In this document: in pieces, positions 22,890 through 33,799 of the stretch
How the letters are laid out: every line of letters starts with the position of its first letter
Numbering within the stretch: position 1 is the first letter of the stretch
From: Kalaharituber pfeilii
Lineage: Eukaryota > Ascomycota > Pezizomycetes > Pezizales > Pezizaceae
NCBI GenBank assembly: GCA_015179045.1
Contig: WHUZ01000022.1
Location: 682,001 to 746,000 of the forward strand
DNA: 64,000 nt
Direction: 5' to 3'
The notes under the pieces: generated by a model
Seen by the model: the letters and a program-made list of their open reading frames with translations, nothing else
Told to the model about the DNA's origin: nothing
Databases searched by the model: none
Made by a program: the position numbers and the translations under genes

Positions 22890-24620
22890 CCCTCCCCCAA
22901 TTACCAACACAGTCAATATTTCATTGAATAGTCAATACATATATACGATGCTGTGAGTATGGGCCAAATTGAGTGCGCTGATTCTAAATCTGCAGTCAAA
23001 AGAACGAAAAAGCTACATCTAAAGTATCTACAATTTTATACACCTCACTACCTTGCAGAATACCCCCTCCAGCATTCACGAGCTCATACTCATCTTACAG
23101 CATTCCACCCACTAGTACATTGCTGGCAGTGGTGCCTCCAGTGTTATAGTATGATAAGAGATTAGCAGAAGCTCAAGGCTTGCACTATAGCACTGTACGT
23201 ACCTTCTTATATAGAGCCTAAATCTATTTTTTAGTTCAAATTAGTGACTTCAAGCACGTCACCTCTGGATTGTGACTTCAGCAACTTCCATTCTGACCTA
23301 GCTGGCTGCGAATTGACTTCTATAGATCTAGGAGCTCATGTAGATGCTGCACCTTCTCTCCCAAACACCTCACAGCTCTAGTACTATGAGAGTTTAACTC
23401 TAAAAGCTCTACTGCACCACCACTCCACTATCAGCTTCAACCCTCACCTCACCCTAACCACAATAGCTCATTGCCTACACTATTGCTCATATCCTTGACT
23501 ACATCCTTACTTATCATAGCCACAGCTATAGTGTTTGTACTTGACTCATAGTCCAGCAACAGCTATTTAACTGTTTTGGCTCGGTTAAGTAGCTACTTCT
23601 GTTATCTTTAAGAAGTTAATAAAAAAATACCAGTAACTGCCTGTTAACTCTTAATAGAAGGATATACTGGTTTCTTGTATCACTGATAAGATATTACTAC
23701 CTGCTCTTGTACTAGGTTCTACTTCAATCCTAGTAGAGGTGACTCTGGTTATAATATAGGTAAGAATCCGACCGATTTCTTTACTATAACTAGTTTTACT
23801 ATAGCAAACGCACTTTCTTTACCTGTATACATAAAAAATCTGGTCCATCCCTTCACTACAGTGAGTTTTTCACTAGAAAGAGGTTTATTATAGCCAGAAT
23901 TACTTGTATTCAAATTATCATAAGCCTTACTTTATCGAGCTCCTCCTCTACTATCTCCCATATGTTCTAGTGATTCTCACATCAGTGTAAGTCTCAAAAT
24001 CACACATATTACCACTTGACAGCATCCTTCCATGCTCTCCGTACTAGTTATATAGATGAGAGCTAGAAAAATACTAGAGAGAAGAGGTAGCAGAGCCACC
24101 TATATAGCTGAATTCTTGGAGGTAGAGCTGCTAGAGACTCAGATACCTGAAGAAGTAGTGGCATTTGCATGCACTCTTCTACCCAATATATATGGAGCTT
24201 GATTCCAAACCGGTATCTTCAATTCTCCTCCTCTGAAGAGCTAAATAAGATTGAGATTAATAACTAGAAAAATATATGAACTTTTGGAAATATATATAAT
24301 AGTACTTACAATTTACAATGCTATACAATAGATCTTGAGCTTCTACTAACCTTATATTATAATTTAGTCCTCATAACCCCGTTGCCATCAGTAGGCAGGC
24401 GAGTAGTGTATTTAGAATGGGTATAAGCTTATGAGGGCCGGAGGGGGTATTCTGCAAGGTAGTGAGGTGTATAAAATTGTAGATGCTGTAGATATAGCTT
24501 TTTGGTCCTTTTGACTGCAGATTTAAAATCAGCGTACTCAATTTAGCCCATACTCAATGCATCACATATATGTATTTACTATTCTGTGAAATATTGACTG
24601 CATTTGGTAGTTGGGGAGGG
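22890..24620. mobile_element. Non-autonomous inverted-repeat element, 1,731 bp, long termini
   Basis: The arms 22890-23100 and 24412-24620 are inverted copies of each other over about 210 bp, starting CCCTCCCCCAATTACCAA and CCCTCCCCAACTACCAA. The target is duplicated as TA (or GTAC, depending on how the palindromic edge is read). The undisturbed target is visible in the other terminus of the host transposon at 13656-13670. Many arm differences are C/T or G/A transitions. No protein is encoded, and a smaller MITE is nested inside. Confidence 0.88.
23736..23906. mobile_element. TA-flanked MITE, 171 bp, related to 3929-4018
   Basis: The left end GAGGTGACTCTGGTTATAAT and the inverted right end CAAGTAATTCTGGCTATAAT resemble the 90-bp MITE termini, with TA on both sides (23734-23735 and 23907-23908). 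Confidence 0.6.
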
Positions 24621-24675
24621 TACTCTAATCCCGGTCGCTTCCTATCCGCAGATCGTATCCTATCCAGTACTGGTA

Positions 24676-25300
24676 ATGTTCCTTAGAAACCACGGTTGCT
24701 ACGTCGAAATAAAAACGTGTAATTGTAACTAAGCTGTAATTAGTTCTATTTACTGCAACCCTGTATGTACACAAGCCATCATAGGCTCATTTTCATCACA
24801 AACACTCATTAGCAAAAAAAATTGTTCACATCCCAAGGCGTTCCATGCGTCAGATGCACTAATGCCATAGGACGTCAACCGCCTATCCCAGTAATAGAAC
24901 TTTTCTAACGCTGTGTCTGGATGGCTTTCCGCGTCGGCTGTCCTCCTCAATGTTGAGTATTTTCTCTGGCATCTGGAATTTGGCTCTTTTTTATTTATGT
25001 ATCTTCAACTATGGCCTGATATTTACTTATTATCAATTCTAGACTTATATGCCCTACATTATCAATTACAGACTATATCCTCAGAATTAGTAGTTGACTA
25101 CTCATGCCTCCCATGCTTATTGCATAGATTTTATTCTACCGCGCCATAATATCATGTTTGACAACCAATTCATTAATAACTAGCTATGCTGATCTATATA
25201 CAACTGCCCTCCACTATTTCATCTCTTCTACTACTGCTCTACCGTATTCTTATTCTACTACAGATTACAATCTTAGAAGACCTGCCATACCTGTTTAATT
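24676..25300. other. Intergenic, nothing recognised
   Basis: AT-rich sequence to the right of the TNP2 element, with short ORFs only. Confidence 0.4.
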
Positions 25301-26340
25301 GGGCTCATATTACCTCATCATGTGCCGTCAAGTGAGCTATGCCATTCCTATTAAATTAAGCTCATTCTGCCATATCTCATGTCGTTGTATAGAACCTATT
25401 ATAGGTATCAAATTCGGCTCATTCTGCCACCTTTCACGCCGTTAAGGGAGGTATACCATACCTATTAAATTGAGCTCATGTTGCCTCACCACATGCCATC
25501 GAAAGAGACCTACTATACATATCAAATTCAGCTCATATTGCTACATCTTATACTGTTGTATAGAACCTGACATATGTGTTAAATTGAGCTCATTCTATCA
25601 TATCTCACACTGTCGTATAGAACCTCTCATACCTGTCAAATTCGGCTCATTCTGCCATTTCTCCCGCCATCGAGTAGGACTTGCCATATCTATTAAATTA
25701 TGCTCATGCTGCTATGTCTCGCACCATCATGTAGGAGCTGCCATACCTCTCAAATTCGGCTCATTCTGCCATATCTTGCAAGATGAAAATATCTGTAAAT
25801 TGAGTTCATTCTATTACATCTCACGCCATCGTGTAGGGCCTGCCGTATCTCTCAAATTCGACTCATTCTGCCACATCTCACACGATGGAAATAGACCTGA
25901 ATGACCTGTTAAATTAAATTCATTTGCTACATAAGAGAGATACGCCATACCAGTTGAATTGAGCTCATTCTGCTATATATTGTGCCATTGTATTGGACCT
26001 GTCGTACCTGTCAAATTGAGCTTATTCTATTATATCTTACACTATCATATAGGATCTGTCAATACCAGTCAAATTTAGCTCATTCTGCCATATCTTGCAA
26101 GGTAGAAATGGACCTGCAATACCTATAAATTGAGCTCATTCTACTATATCTTACGCCGTTAGCTTATTCTGCTACATCTCATACAGTGGAAATAGACCTG
26201 GATAACCTGTTAAATTGAGCTTATTCTGCTACATCTTGCATCTCGTGCTTGCAACGGGAACCTGTTATATCTATCAAATTCAGCTAATGTTGGCTCATTG
26301 CTTGCTATTAACTTAAAAAGAGACCTGCCATGCCTGTTAA
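25301..26340. repeat. 57-bp satellite array, about 17 diverged units
   Basis: Units run head to tail with the pattern CTCATTCTGCCATATCTCA, then CGTCGTATAGAACCTGCC, then ATACCTGTTAAATTGAG. Divergence between units is high (estimated 20-30%), with many transitions. Similar units occur at about 12970-13130. Confidence 0.85.
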
Positions 26341-26520
26341 ATTGACGCTGCTGTCAATACCGTTGTTGATGCTGCTGTTGCTGTCGATACTCCTGTTGAC
26401 GCTGCTATTGCTGTCGACACTGCTGTTGCTGTCGAGTCTCGACACTGCTGACGATGCCACTGTCGACGCTGCTGTTACTGTCGACAGGGGTGTCGACAGC
26501 ACCTTTAGCACTTGTTGATA
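26341..26520. repeat. Short repeat of CTGTTGCTGTCGA type
   Basis: Hexamer-based tandem repeat (GCTGCTGTTGCTGTCGACACT and variants) directly following the satellite. Confidence 0.8.
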
Positions 26521-27090
26521 CCTAATCTTCAATCAATATGATACTCATAATAAAAAGACTCGATACTTTTCACCTTATTTTTTTTTAAAAGCCGTCATTG
26601 GTTTTTTTTAATGCTAGTAAATCTTTCGATACCTAAGGTAGGTTTCTTCTTCTTTTGGTATTGCATAACTGTTGTACATTCCTTTGCAATTCCTCTTCTG
26701 TCACCAAAAGGTACATCAATAACTAATATATGGCTGCAATCATCTGAATGACCTCTGCTTGAAGCCTCTATTAGGTTTATCATAAGGTACTTCTAATCTC
26801 TATAGAACCACCCACCATCTATATTAAAGAAAAAAAAAACTCAGAAGCCCAGGGGGGAACAGTGGAATCAGGCAAAAATGGGATCGGTATGTTAGGTCTC
26901 CAAAAGTAGCGGTGTTCTTCCTCTGCTTACCAAGTCTAACCTCCGCTACCCCCCCTAAATTAGTAGTCCACTATTTACCCTCCAAACAACCCCACAAACG
27001 ATTCCTACACAAGGAACGGCGAGCTCAGTTACTATCCCTGCACCTTCGCAATTAGCATCCCAGCTAGCACATTCACAAATTTTGGATGAT
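26521..27090. other. Intergenic before the NLR pseudogene
   Basis: Contains T-runs near 26580 and an A-run near 26828. Sequence from about 26940 (CCCCTAAATTAGTAGTCC, then Ser/Pro/Gln-rich codons) may be the start of the NLR pseudogene. Confidence 0.35.
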
Positions 27091-27678
27091 GCCTCAGGGT
27101 CCAGCAACGAGCATTCAGCAGCACTCCCAATTCGAGACAGAATTCAAGGGGAACGTCAATACGAGATGAAACCGAAGGCGTAATTCAGGATTTAAAGCAG
27201 CGGAAAAACACCAGCAGATATAATGAGCATATGGCTGTAGTGGAGCGGATAGGACGGATCTTGAAATGCATGGAGAGTTATGCAACTATTTTTGATGTTG
27301 CAATACAGAATAGTCCAACTATCACTGCTCTTGTTTGGGCCAGAGTTAGAGTTATTTTGAAGGTCAATCACAATGATCTTATGTTCAAATCTAGAGATTG
27401 ATTTCGATAATATAGATTGGGCTTGATTATGTCCAATTGATGGAAAGTCTGGAATCTGCATTAGCCACCATTGTTGAGACGATGGCTAGATGTGAATTCT
27501 ACGCCAATATCTATATGAATGTGCCATTGGAGGCCAAATTTCACTCAGACTTGACAATGAGAAGCTATCAAGCGCAGGTTGAATCATGCTCTAGAAGAAC
27601 TCAATAACGCGGTCTTGGCTTTTACCGAAAAAGTACAAAAATATTTTCAAAAACGAGTATGATATTCAGTTCCTATTT

Positions 27679-29538
27679 AGGTCACCTGCGGGATGACCCC
27701 GGACAGGTACTTTTTACCTGTCCGCTCAGGGACAGGTAGTTCCTTGTACGGTACGCGCATCGCCAGTGGCGTGCGCTAATATGCAGAGTTTTCAAGGGTT
27801 ACGATTCAGAGGTACCTAAGCTAAGATATTATGTACAATACCTGGACATCTAAATAGGTGCAGTGGAAGATACATGGGACCTTGATACAACAAGAATAAT
27901 ATCCTGCGTAGCTTGCTTATCCTCTTCAAGCTCAACTGCATCTGAGAAGCCTTCACTTTGGCGCTTTCTAGTATTTCTTGCAGCAGCTATTCATTCAGCC
28001 AACTCAGCAGAGGTCATAGCATACGCTTTAGCTTTTCCCTTGGTGTTTTTCTGACGAAATTGATTTAAAGCTGGTGGTATAAATTGCTGGATAATTGGCT
28101 GAGCACCATGACTAGCAGGTGCGCTGGTGAATATTCATTGCATGTGGCTGGTATGAGTATGCTACAAACATGCAACAAGCTTTGCCCCCCCACCATTTTT
28201 TTTTTTTTTTTTTAAATCATTGATCGCTTGCCGCCCATGGGACTATGGCGATGCCTTCTCACCAATAAGGGTACAATATAACTGTTAATGATCGTAGAAG
28301 GAGATGTCAGCCTTGATTAGTATATTGGTCCTGTGGCTGCTGTTGAGGTTTTGTAATAGGTAGATCTGTAGGTACTTCTCTGTTAGTCATTGTCTATTTT
28401 ATGGGTGCTATTGGACCTTTGATTTGCTAGTGTGGATGGAGAAGCTAAAGAGGAATCTGTTGATTTTCATAAACCACAACTACAAATCCAGTAACTAATA
28501 CGTAGTCTTGAAGACAATGTAATACATCATTAATAAAAGTGTACTGCTCTTCAGTAATTGGATTAATTCAATGAAGTACAGGAATACCATATCTATCACC
28601 CATATTGCCTATTTAGGTATAAAAAGATATGCATAGGGGATAGGTTGTTGCACGGGGATAGGTGCATAGAGTAAACGGAGGAATACATGAAATGGTACGC
28701 ATGGAGCAAACTGCAAACGGCATGGGTACAAACACTGATTCCCGTTTGCATATGACATTCTCATGAAATTAGTTAGTGTTCTGGTGGGACTTTTTGAGAG
28801 GCCCTTTCGCTCCATTTTTTTTTGAACTAGAACAACCTCAGCGAATACCAGATCTGGGATCCCTGTGTCTCAGTGTTTCCATGCCGTGTTCTTCATCTCT
28901 GTTTCCTATCAGTCCCTTGAGCCGCTCAACCCCTGTTTACAGTGTTTTTAAGGTATTGCTAAGAAGAATAAAACCGAGATAATAGGTAATGCTAAATGTT
29001 AGGTAATGCTGAGTGAGAGTGAGCATGGCAAGCTATTGAATAAGCAGAAAATATATGCCAGAACAGTTTTCAAGAGCCTTATATACTATTAAAGCTCTTT
29101 AGCCATGTATTTACAAAATTGCGGTAACAGCTTTTTTTTACTATTATTCGGCCATTTACTATAGCAGGACGCAGCGACAACACAAGTACATAATAAATGG
29201 TCTGTATTACTTGTAGACTTAATGGAGGTATGGCCAACTTCGGAGGTAGTGGCAGTTGGCTTTGTTGAAAGACCACGTGTCCTGGCTATCAAGTGGTAAG
29301 CTACCTAGTAAAATAAGTCCGCGACAGCAGAGACGAAAGAGAAAAGCTGTGAGTGGGTAGCAACCATATCTTCGATATATGAAGTTATTATACTCAGGAA
29401 CATGCGAGCTCGCCACCTTTGAAAACTCTGCATATTAGCGCACGCTACTGGCGATCCGCTAACCGTACAAGGAACTACATGTCCTTGAGCAGACAGGTAA
29501 AAAGTACAGTACCTGTCCTGAGTCATCCCGGGTCACCT
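27679..29538. mobile_element. 1.86-kb inverted-repeat element inside an NLR intron
   Basis: The left arm (27679-27800) starts AGGTCACCTGCGGGATGACC. The right arm (29410-29538) is its inverted copy and reads AGGTGACCCGGGATGACTC from the outside. Homology extends about 120 bp, through CAGGTACTTTTTACCTGTC and GCGCTAATATGCAGAGTTTTC. Inside, the minus strand at 28070-27860 translates as a short coding remnant (FIPPALNQFRQKNTKGKAKA) with stops, possibly an old element protein. The element split an intron of the NLR pseudogene (GTATGATATTC donor to the left, CTGAC...CTAG acceptor to the right). I see no clean target duplication. Confidence 0.75.
28194..28258 (-). mobile_element. LINE 3'-tail insertion (family 2)
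   Basis: A T-run is followed by AAATCATTGATCGCTTGCCGCC and CTATGGCGA, the reverse complement of the family-2 tail (TCGCCATAGCCC, GGGCGGCACGCG, TAATGATAT, polyA). It lies within the 1.86-kb element. The target duplication is unclear. Confidence 0.65.
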
Positions 29539-32131
29539 GAGATCTTGCTGACAAGGATTGCATAAATCTAGGGGCAAGGCAGATTAGTTATTTGTTCAAG
29601 CCCTTTGCAGTAGTCATCCAACCACTGCTTGATGACATATATTAGAAGAAAAAGGTTGTCCGAGAGGGTGCAGACGAAGCTAGAATAAAAAGAAACATAG
29701 GTAAGAACCTACTGGCCTGCAAGTCTTGAATAGGTATTTTTTCTAATAAGAATAGCTTAAGCAAATGGAGTGTATTCTAAATGATATAAAGAGGGATATA
29801 GAGCCTTTGTTGAGGCTAGAGGGTGAGTCTATGATTATATTATAATTCTATTTATTTTCAAAATCCTGCAATTGATACTAATAAAATATATTTAGATATC
29901 TATACTTCTGTCAAAAAGATAGAAGAACTATTAAATAGAATTAGTATATGATATACATACCCTTGCTATGCACTGATTATTAACTTAAAATCAGAAGGTA
30001 ATTAGCATCAAATACTCTTTAGAGCATCTGAGTTAGAGCAGCTTAAGGACAGCTACCTAGACAGAAATCAGCTGAAAGAGTTTGAACTTGACCTGTATAT
30101 TCCAGCAGAGGTAATGAGAAACCAGCATATAGTGAGCATTATGATCTATTAGAGGCTATTTAGAATTTCCTGTTGGATGCTGTACCACAAAAGATTTGCC
30201 TGATCCAAGGTGATGTGGAAAGTCAACATTCAACCATCGGGTTGCATGCAAGCTGCATGCAAGCTCTGGTCCGACTACGATAACAGCAACACTCCTAACC
30301 AAGTATCTGCCATAGATCCCTTATTCACTCCACTGAACAGGTTCTATATATTAGGGAAACAAAAAAACCGAGATATGATAGCTGCTTTCTTCAAAGCACA
30401 AGATTTTGACAATGATCAAAGAAAGCTGGCCCGAAAGGAGTGGCATTTCGTGTTTATCCTGGATGGCTAGGATGAGATTGGGAAGCGAGATCGCAATTTT
30501 TATACAGAAAACGAACTTGACCTATGGAATGCTAAAGTCAACATAACTAGCCGACCTGAGTATTTACCTTCAAGTTATCAGAGCAAGTTCTACTCGCCTG
30601 GGCAGCCACAGCTATTACAAGAATACTAGCTTGCTCCCTTTTCGAAGTCAAGCATCCGGCGGTATATTTCACAATACCTAAATGCTAAATCTACTGGCCG
30701 TTCAGTTGAGGATTACGAAGAGTATATAATGAAGCCTGGCATGTGTACATTAATCAGCAATCCTTTTCTCCTCAGGATAATTATGTCTATAGCACCAGCT
30801 CATAATAAAGACGAACCAAGCGTGTAAATCTATACAAACAGTTCATCAATGATTGGCTACAGAAAGCAAAGGCCCGTTTAGATATAATTTAGCTACAAAG
30901 ACTCAACATGATGCTTATACACATATAGAACAGCATGAGTTTAGCTTTCGAGTATGGCACTTTTGTCAACTGTTTGCGCTAACTTTGCATCGTCATCAGG
31001 TGCTGGAAGCAACCTACATCCCCAGCATCATTCCCAATGTGGAGTCCCATTCGCAGGACCAGCCGATCTAGAGAGAGTTTCTAGTGAATGATAATAATAT
31101 TGTACAGCTTTTATGCTTCAGTTCACCACTTATTTGGCAGGGATACTCGTTCAGATTTTTGCACAAATCGCTACTGGACTATTTGGTAGTAGAAGTAGTT
31201 TGGCAAGATGAATCACACTAAGAATGTAAAGCCAATGCACTGGTCAATGAGTTTCATCTTGTCAATGATCGTGGTGTTCTAGACTTCATCATCGACAAAG
31301 CATGGCTTTTACATGACATTCTATTGGGCTTCATTGAGCAATCTAAAACCAACTGTAATTTTCCACCGCAGCAGCAAATGCAGTTACAATTCTAGTTAGA
31401 GGTGAGAAGAGCTTTAGTGGTCATGATTTGCGTGAGTTACGGATTCCCAGGGCTGATCTAAGTGGCGGCTTCTTTGACCATGCCCAACTACAAAATGCAG
31501 ACCTATGTCAGGTTCGTAAATATATAACCAATAAAAATTCATTACTTGTATTAAAATTAGATAACACCATGGAGCAGGTTCGTACGCATCAAATTTGGCT
31601 TAGGGAGGCAGACTCAAGTAAAGCTAGAATGAGCCTTGTATCATTTGGGGAAAGACCTTTCATACAACTATCAGTTTCTGTCGGAACGTGCTACTTCTCT
31701 CCAGACGGTCTGCTGCTAGTGTCCGGCAGCTGTGATAAGACTGTACGGCTCTGGTCAGTTCAACGTCAAGAAGCCATCCATACCTTTCAGGCCTATAACA
31801 ACTCGGTAACTAGTATAGCCTTCTCTCCTGACAGTTACCTGCTTACTTCCGATCTTAAAACTATGCGGCTCTGGTCGGTTCAGCGTCAAGTAGCCATCCA
31901 TACCTTTCAGGCCTATAACAACTCGGTAACTAGTATAGCCTTCTCCCCTGACAGTTACCTGCTTACTTCCGATCTTAAAACTATGCGGCTCTGGTCGGTT
32001 CAGCGTCAAGTAGCCATCCATACATTTCAGGGCCATAGAAGCTGGATAACTAGTATAGCCTTCTCTCCTGATGGTCAGTTGCTTGCTTCCGGTAGCTGTG
32101 ATAGTTCTTCCCATAATCCCATAATACAGTG

Positions 32132-32360
32132 CATTACTTCTCAAGCCTCCGGAGGGGGGCGAACGCGAAGGGGGACACGTTGACGGCACTGCTGAGATGG
32201 GTGGAGTCCAAGTGACCTGGTTAGACTTGGTTGCATAGGGATTGACTGGGATATTTTTGTCTTTTATCTCTCATCTTTCATTATTCTCTCTTATCTCCTA
32301 TGTACTTAAAATATCGCCATATCCCGTAGGGCGGCACGCGATCAATGATATTAAAAAAAA
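32132..32360 (+). mobile_element. 5'-truncated LINE tail (family 2), 229 bp, with target duplication
   Basis: It is flanked by an exact 11-bp duplication, ATAATACAGTG (32121-32131 and 32361-32371). It ends TCGCCATATCCCGTAGGGCG, then GCACGCGATCAATGATATT and poly(A). This is the longest family-2 tail in the window, and it interrupts the WD40 region of the NLR pseudogene. Confidence 0.93.
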
Positions 32361-32371
32361 ATAATACAGTG

Positions 32372-33285
32372 TAGTTGTGGGCAGTGAGTACATGGCAAGT
32401 ATTGGCCAACATCAACTGCTATGAATAATTCATTCCCTACAACGCTCCAAAAACCGGAAGGGATAAATAGTAAGCAATGCCGTCAACTTCGCCAAGTATC
32501 TACTTACCAAATGTCACCATTTTTTCATTCTTTTATCATTACCATATGCCACATTCAAAACGGATTTCTGTGGAGAAGAAACGCTTGCAGACCCCTCAGA
32601 TTCATATAACCCATGGATTTCAGCCATTGGGTACTATCGTGAATATTTTATGCATAAAGCGTACTAAGGATACTCACAGGCTCTCTATGTAGCTCTATGG
32701 TACTTGCAACTATAGTACACTTTACTGCTGTTACTTATCTAATCACGTATTATCATCTATATCTGATATATATACTTATTACTGCTCTCGTTGCATCCTG
32801 CACATCTCCCTACTCAAGTGGCCAGATAGCATCTAGATCCATTAGCTAGTGCTGCCAGCAGTTCACAAAATACCTTATTATATGTGTTTCAATGTTACAG
32901 CTTTAGAGAGTCTCCATACAATGCTTTTACACTGTATAATAGCCCAGTATTCCTGTGTGTATGCATAGGTGAAGTTGAATGATTGAATATGACAGTGCCA
33001 TTCTCTGCGTATTAGCCTGAGTACCACCCAACATTTCGTACTTTCTGAGAATAGGTAACAGAGTGTAAATTGAGAGCAATAAGATCTCAGGGCAAAACCA
33101 TTGACACATGGCGACTCAAAATATGTCTAGTATAAGATATTGTATATACCAAATATGATAGGTCATCACTTATAAGCCTAGAACATGTGCGGGGGATAGT
33201 TTAGCGTATTCTCCCATGCTCTAGCTTCAATATGAGCCCACTTAAGGGTAATTTGCACTCATAGTCATTTTTGTGGTATCCGGAA
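32372..33285. other. Intergenic, nothing recognised
   Basis: AT-rich sequence with short ORFs only. It could include unrecognisable remnants of the NLR pseudogene's 3' end. Confidence 0.4.
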
Positions 33286-33350
33286 AGTGCGCAATACAGT
33301 ATCCCGGTGGTTCATAATATCCCGGTGGTGCGTAATATCCCGATAGCATG
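33286..33350. repeat. Short tandem repeat (ATATCCCGGTGGT type)
   Basis: Three tandem copies of a unit of about 24 bp: GCGCAATACAGTATCCCGG, then TTCATAATATCCCGGTGG, then GCGTAATATCCCGATAG. Confidence 0.7.
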
Positions 33351-33799
33351 CATTATTAGTCCACAGTAGGAAATGGGACAATCAGCACTCCGATAAGCTG
33401 GCAGATCGTTGGACGAGGTCATATAAGGTAGTAGAAGGAAGTGAAGGAGGGGTATGCCGCAGTAGGCGAAGTGGACGGGGCTGTGACCTATGAAACGGTG
33501 GCCACGAACAGACTAAAGAAGTTCCACGTTCGAGAAGAACCATTCATTCGATAACACGCGCGATCCACCTAAGCGATTGTGCTAGCATACCCTTGATTCG
33601 CTCCTTACGGACTTTTGCGGCAGCGTTCTAGGTCTTGCAGCTTATACGGAGTCAGTTGCTAATCACGTCAAATAACGGACCGCTTAAGATCAACCGTCCC
33701 CTGGACTACCTTCAACCTCGGGCAATAGGAGTACCTCATTCACTTCGAATTTACAATCAGCCTTTTCTAAAAAAAAAAAAAATTGAAAAATTGAGGCGC

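Larger units (their letters stand above)
13613..24673. mobile_element. Composite TNP2-type DNA transposon, about 11 kb with roughly 80-bp inverted termini
   Basis: The left terminus (13613-13691) begins CCAGTACTAGATAGGATACG. The inverted right terminus ends at 24673 and reads CCAGTACTGGATAGGATACG. The match covers about 80 bp once a nested 1.73-kb element is removed from the right arm, and both outer ends are flanked by TA. Inside, on the minus strand, lie the 487-residue protein gene (19562-18046), a 23-bp minisatellite, and the TNP2-like transposase (17459-14029). A truncated LINE (19743-20783) and an inverted-repeat element (22890-24620) are later insertions. The link between these termini and the transposase is inferred from position; CMC/CACTA elements usually begin CACTA, and this one does not. 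Confidence 0.6.
27100..32131 (+). pseudogene. Decayed NLR copy: DUF7708-like + NACHT + pentapeptide + WD40
   Basis: The N-terminal part (27135-27660) reads as the DUF7708-like domain of fungal NACHT proteins: MESYATIFDVAIQNSPTITA followed by LVWARVRVIL, then LDYVQLMESLESALATIVET. It resumes at 29575 with ISYLFKPFAVVIQPLLDDIY, a stop, and REGADEARIKRNI. The NACHT follows from about 30190, but the P-loop has decayed to QGDVESQ, while FVFILDG, TSRPEYLPS and ISNPFLL persist between stops and frameshifts. A pentapeptide stretch (LSGGFFDHAQLQNADL), a 66-nt intron (31512-31577) and about three WD40 units follow, ending at a LINE insertion at 32132. A 1.86-kb inverted-repeat element sits inside the first intron. 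It is clearly paralogous to the gene at 4.5-8.3 kb, and several stop codons make it non-functional. Confidence 0.85.

Noticed and set aside
25470..25904. 144-codon ORF with repeated CHISRHRVGPAISLKF-like units
   Set aside because: It lies wholly within the 57-bp satellite (a multiple of 3), so the frame stays open by chance.
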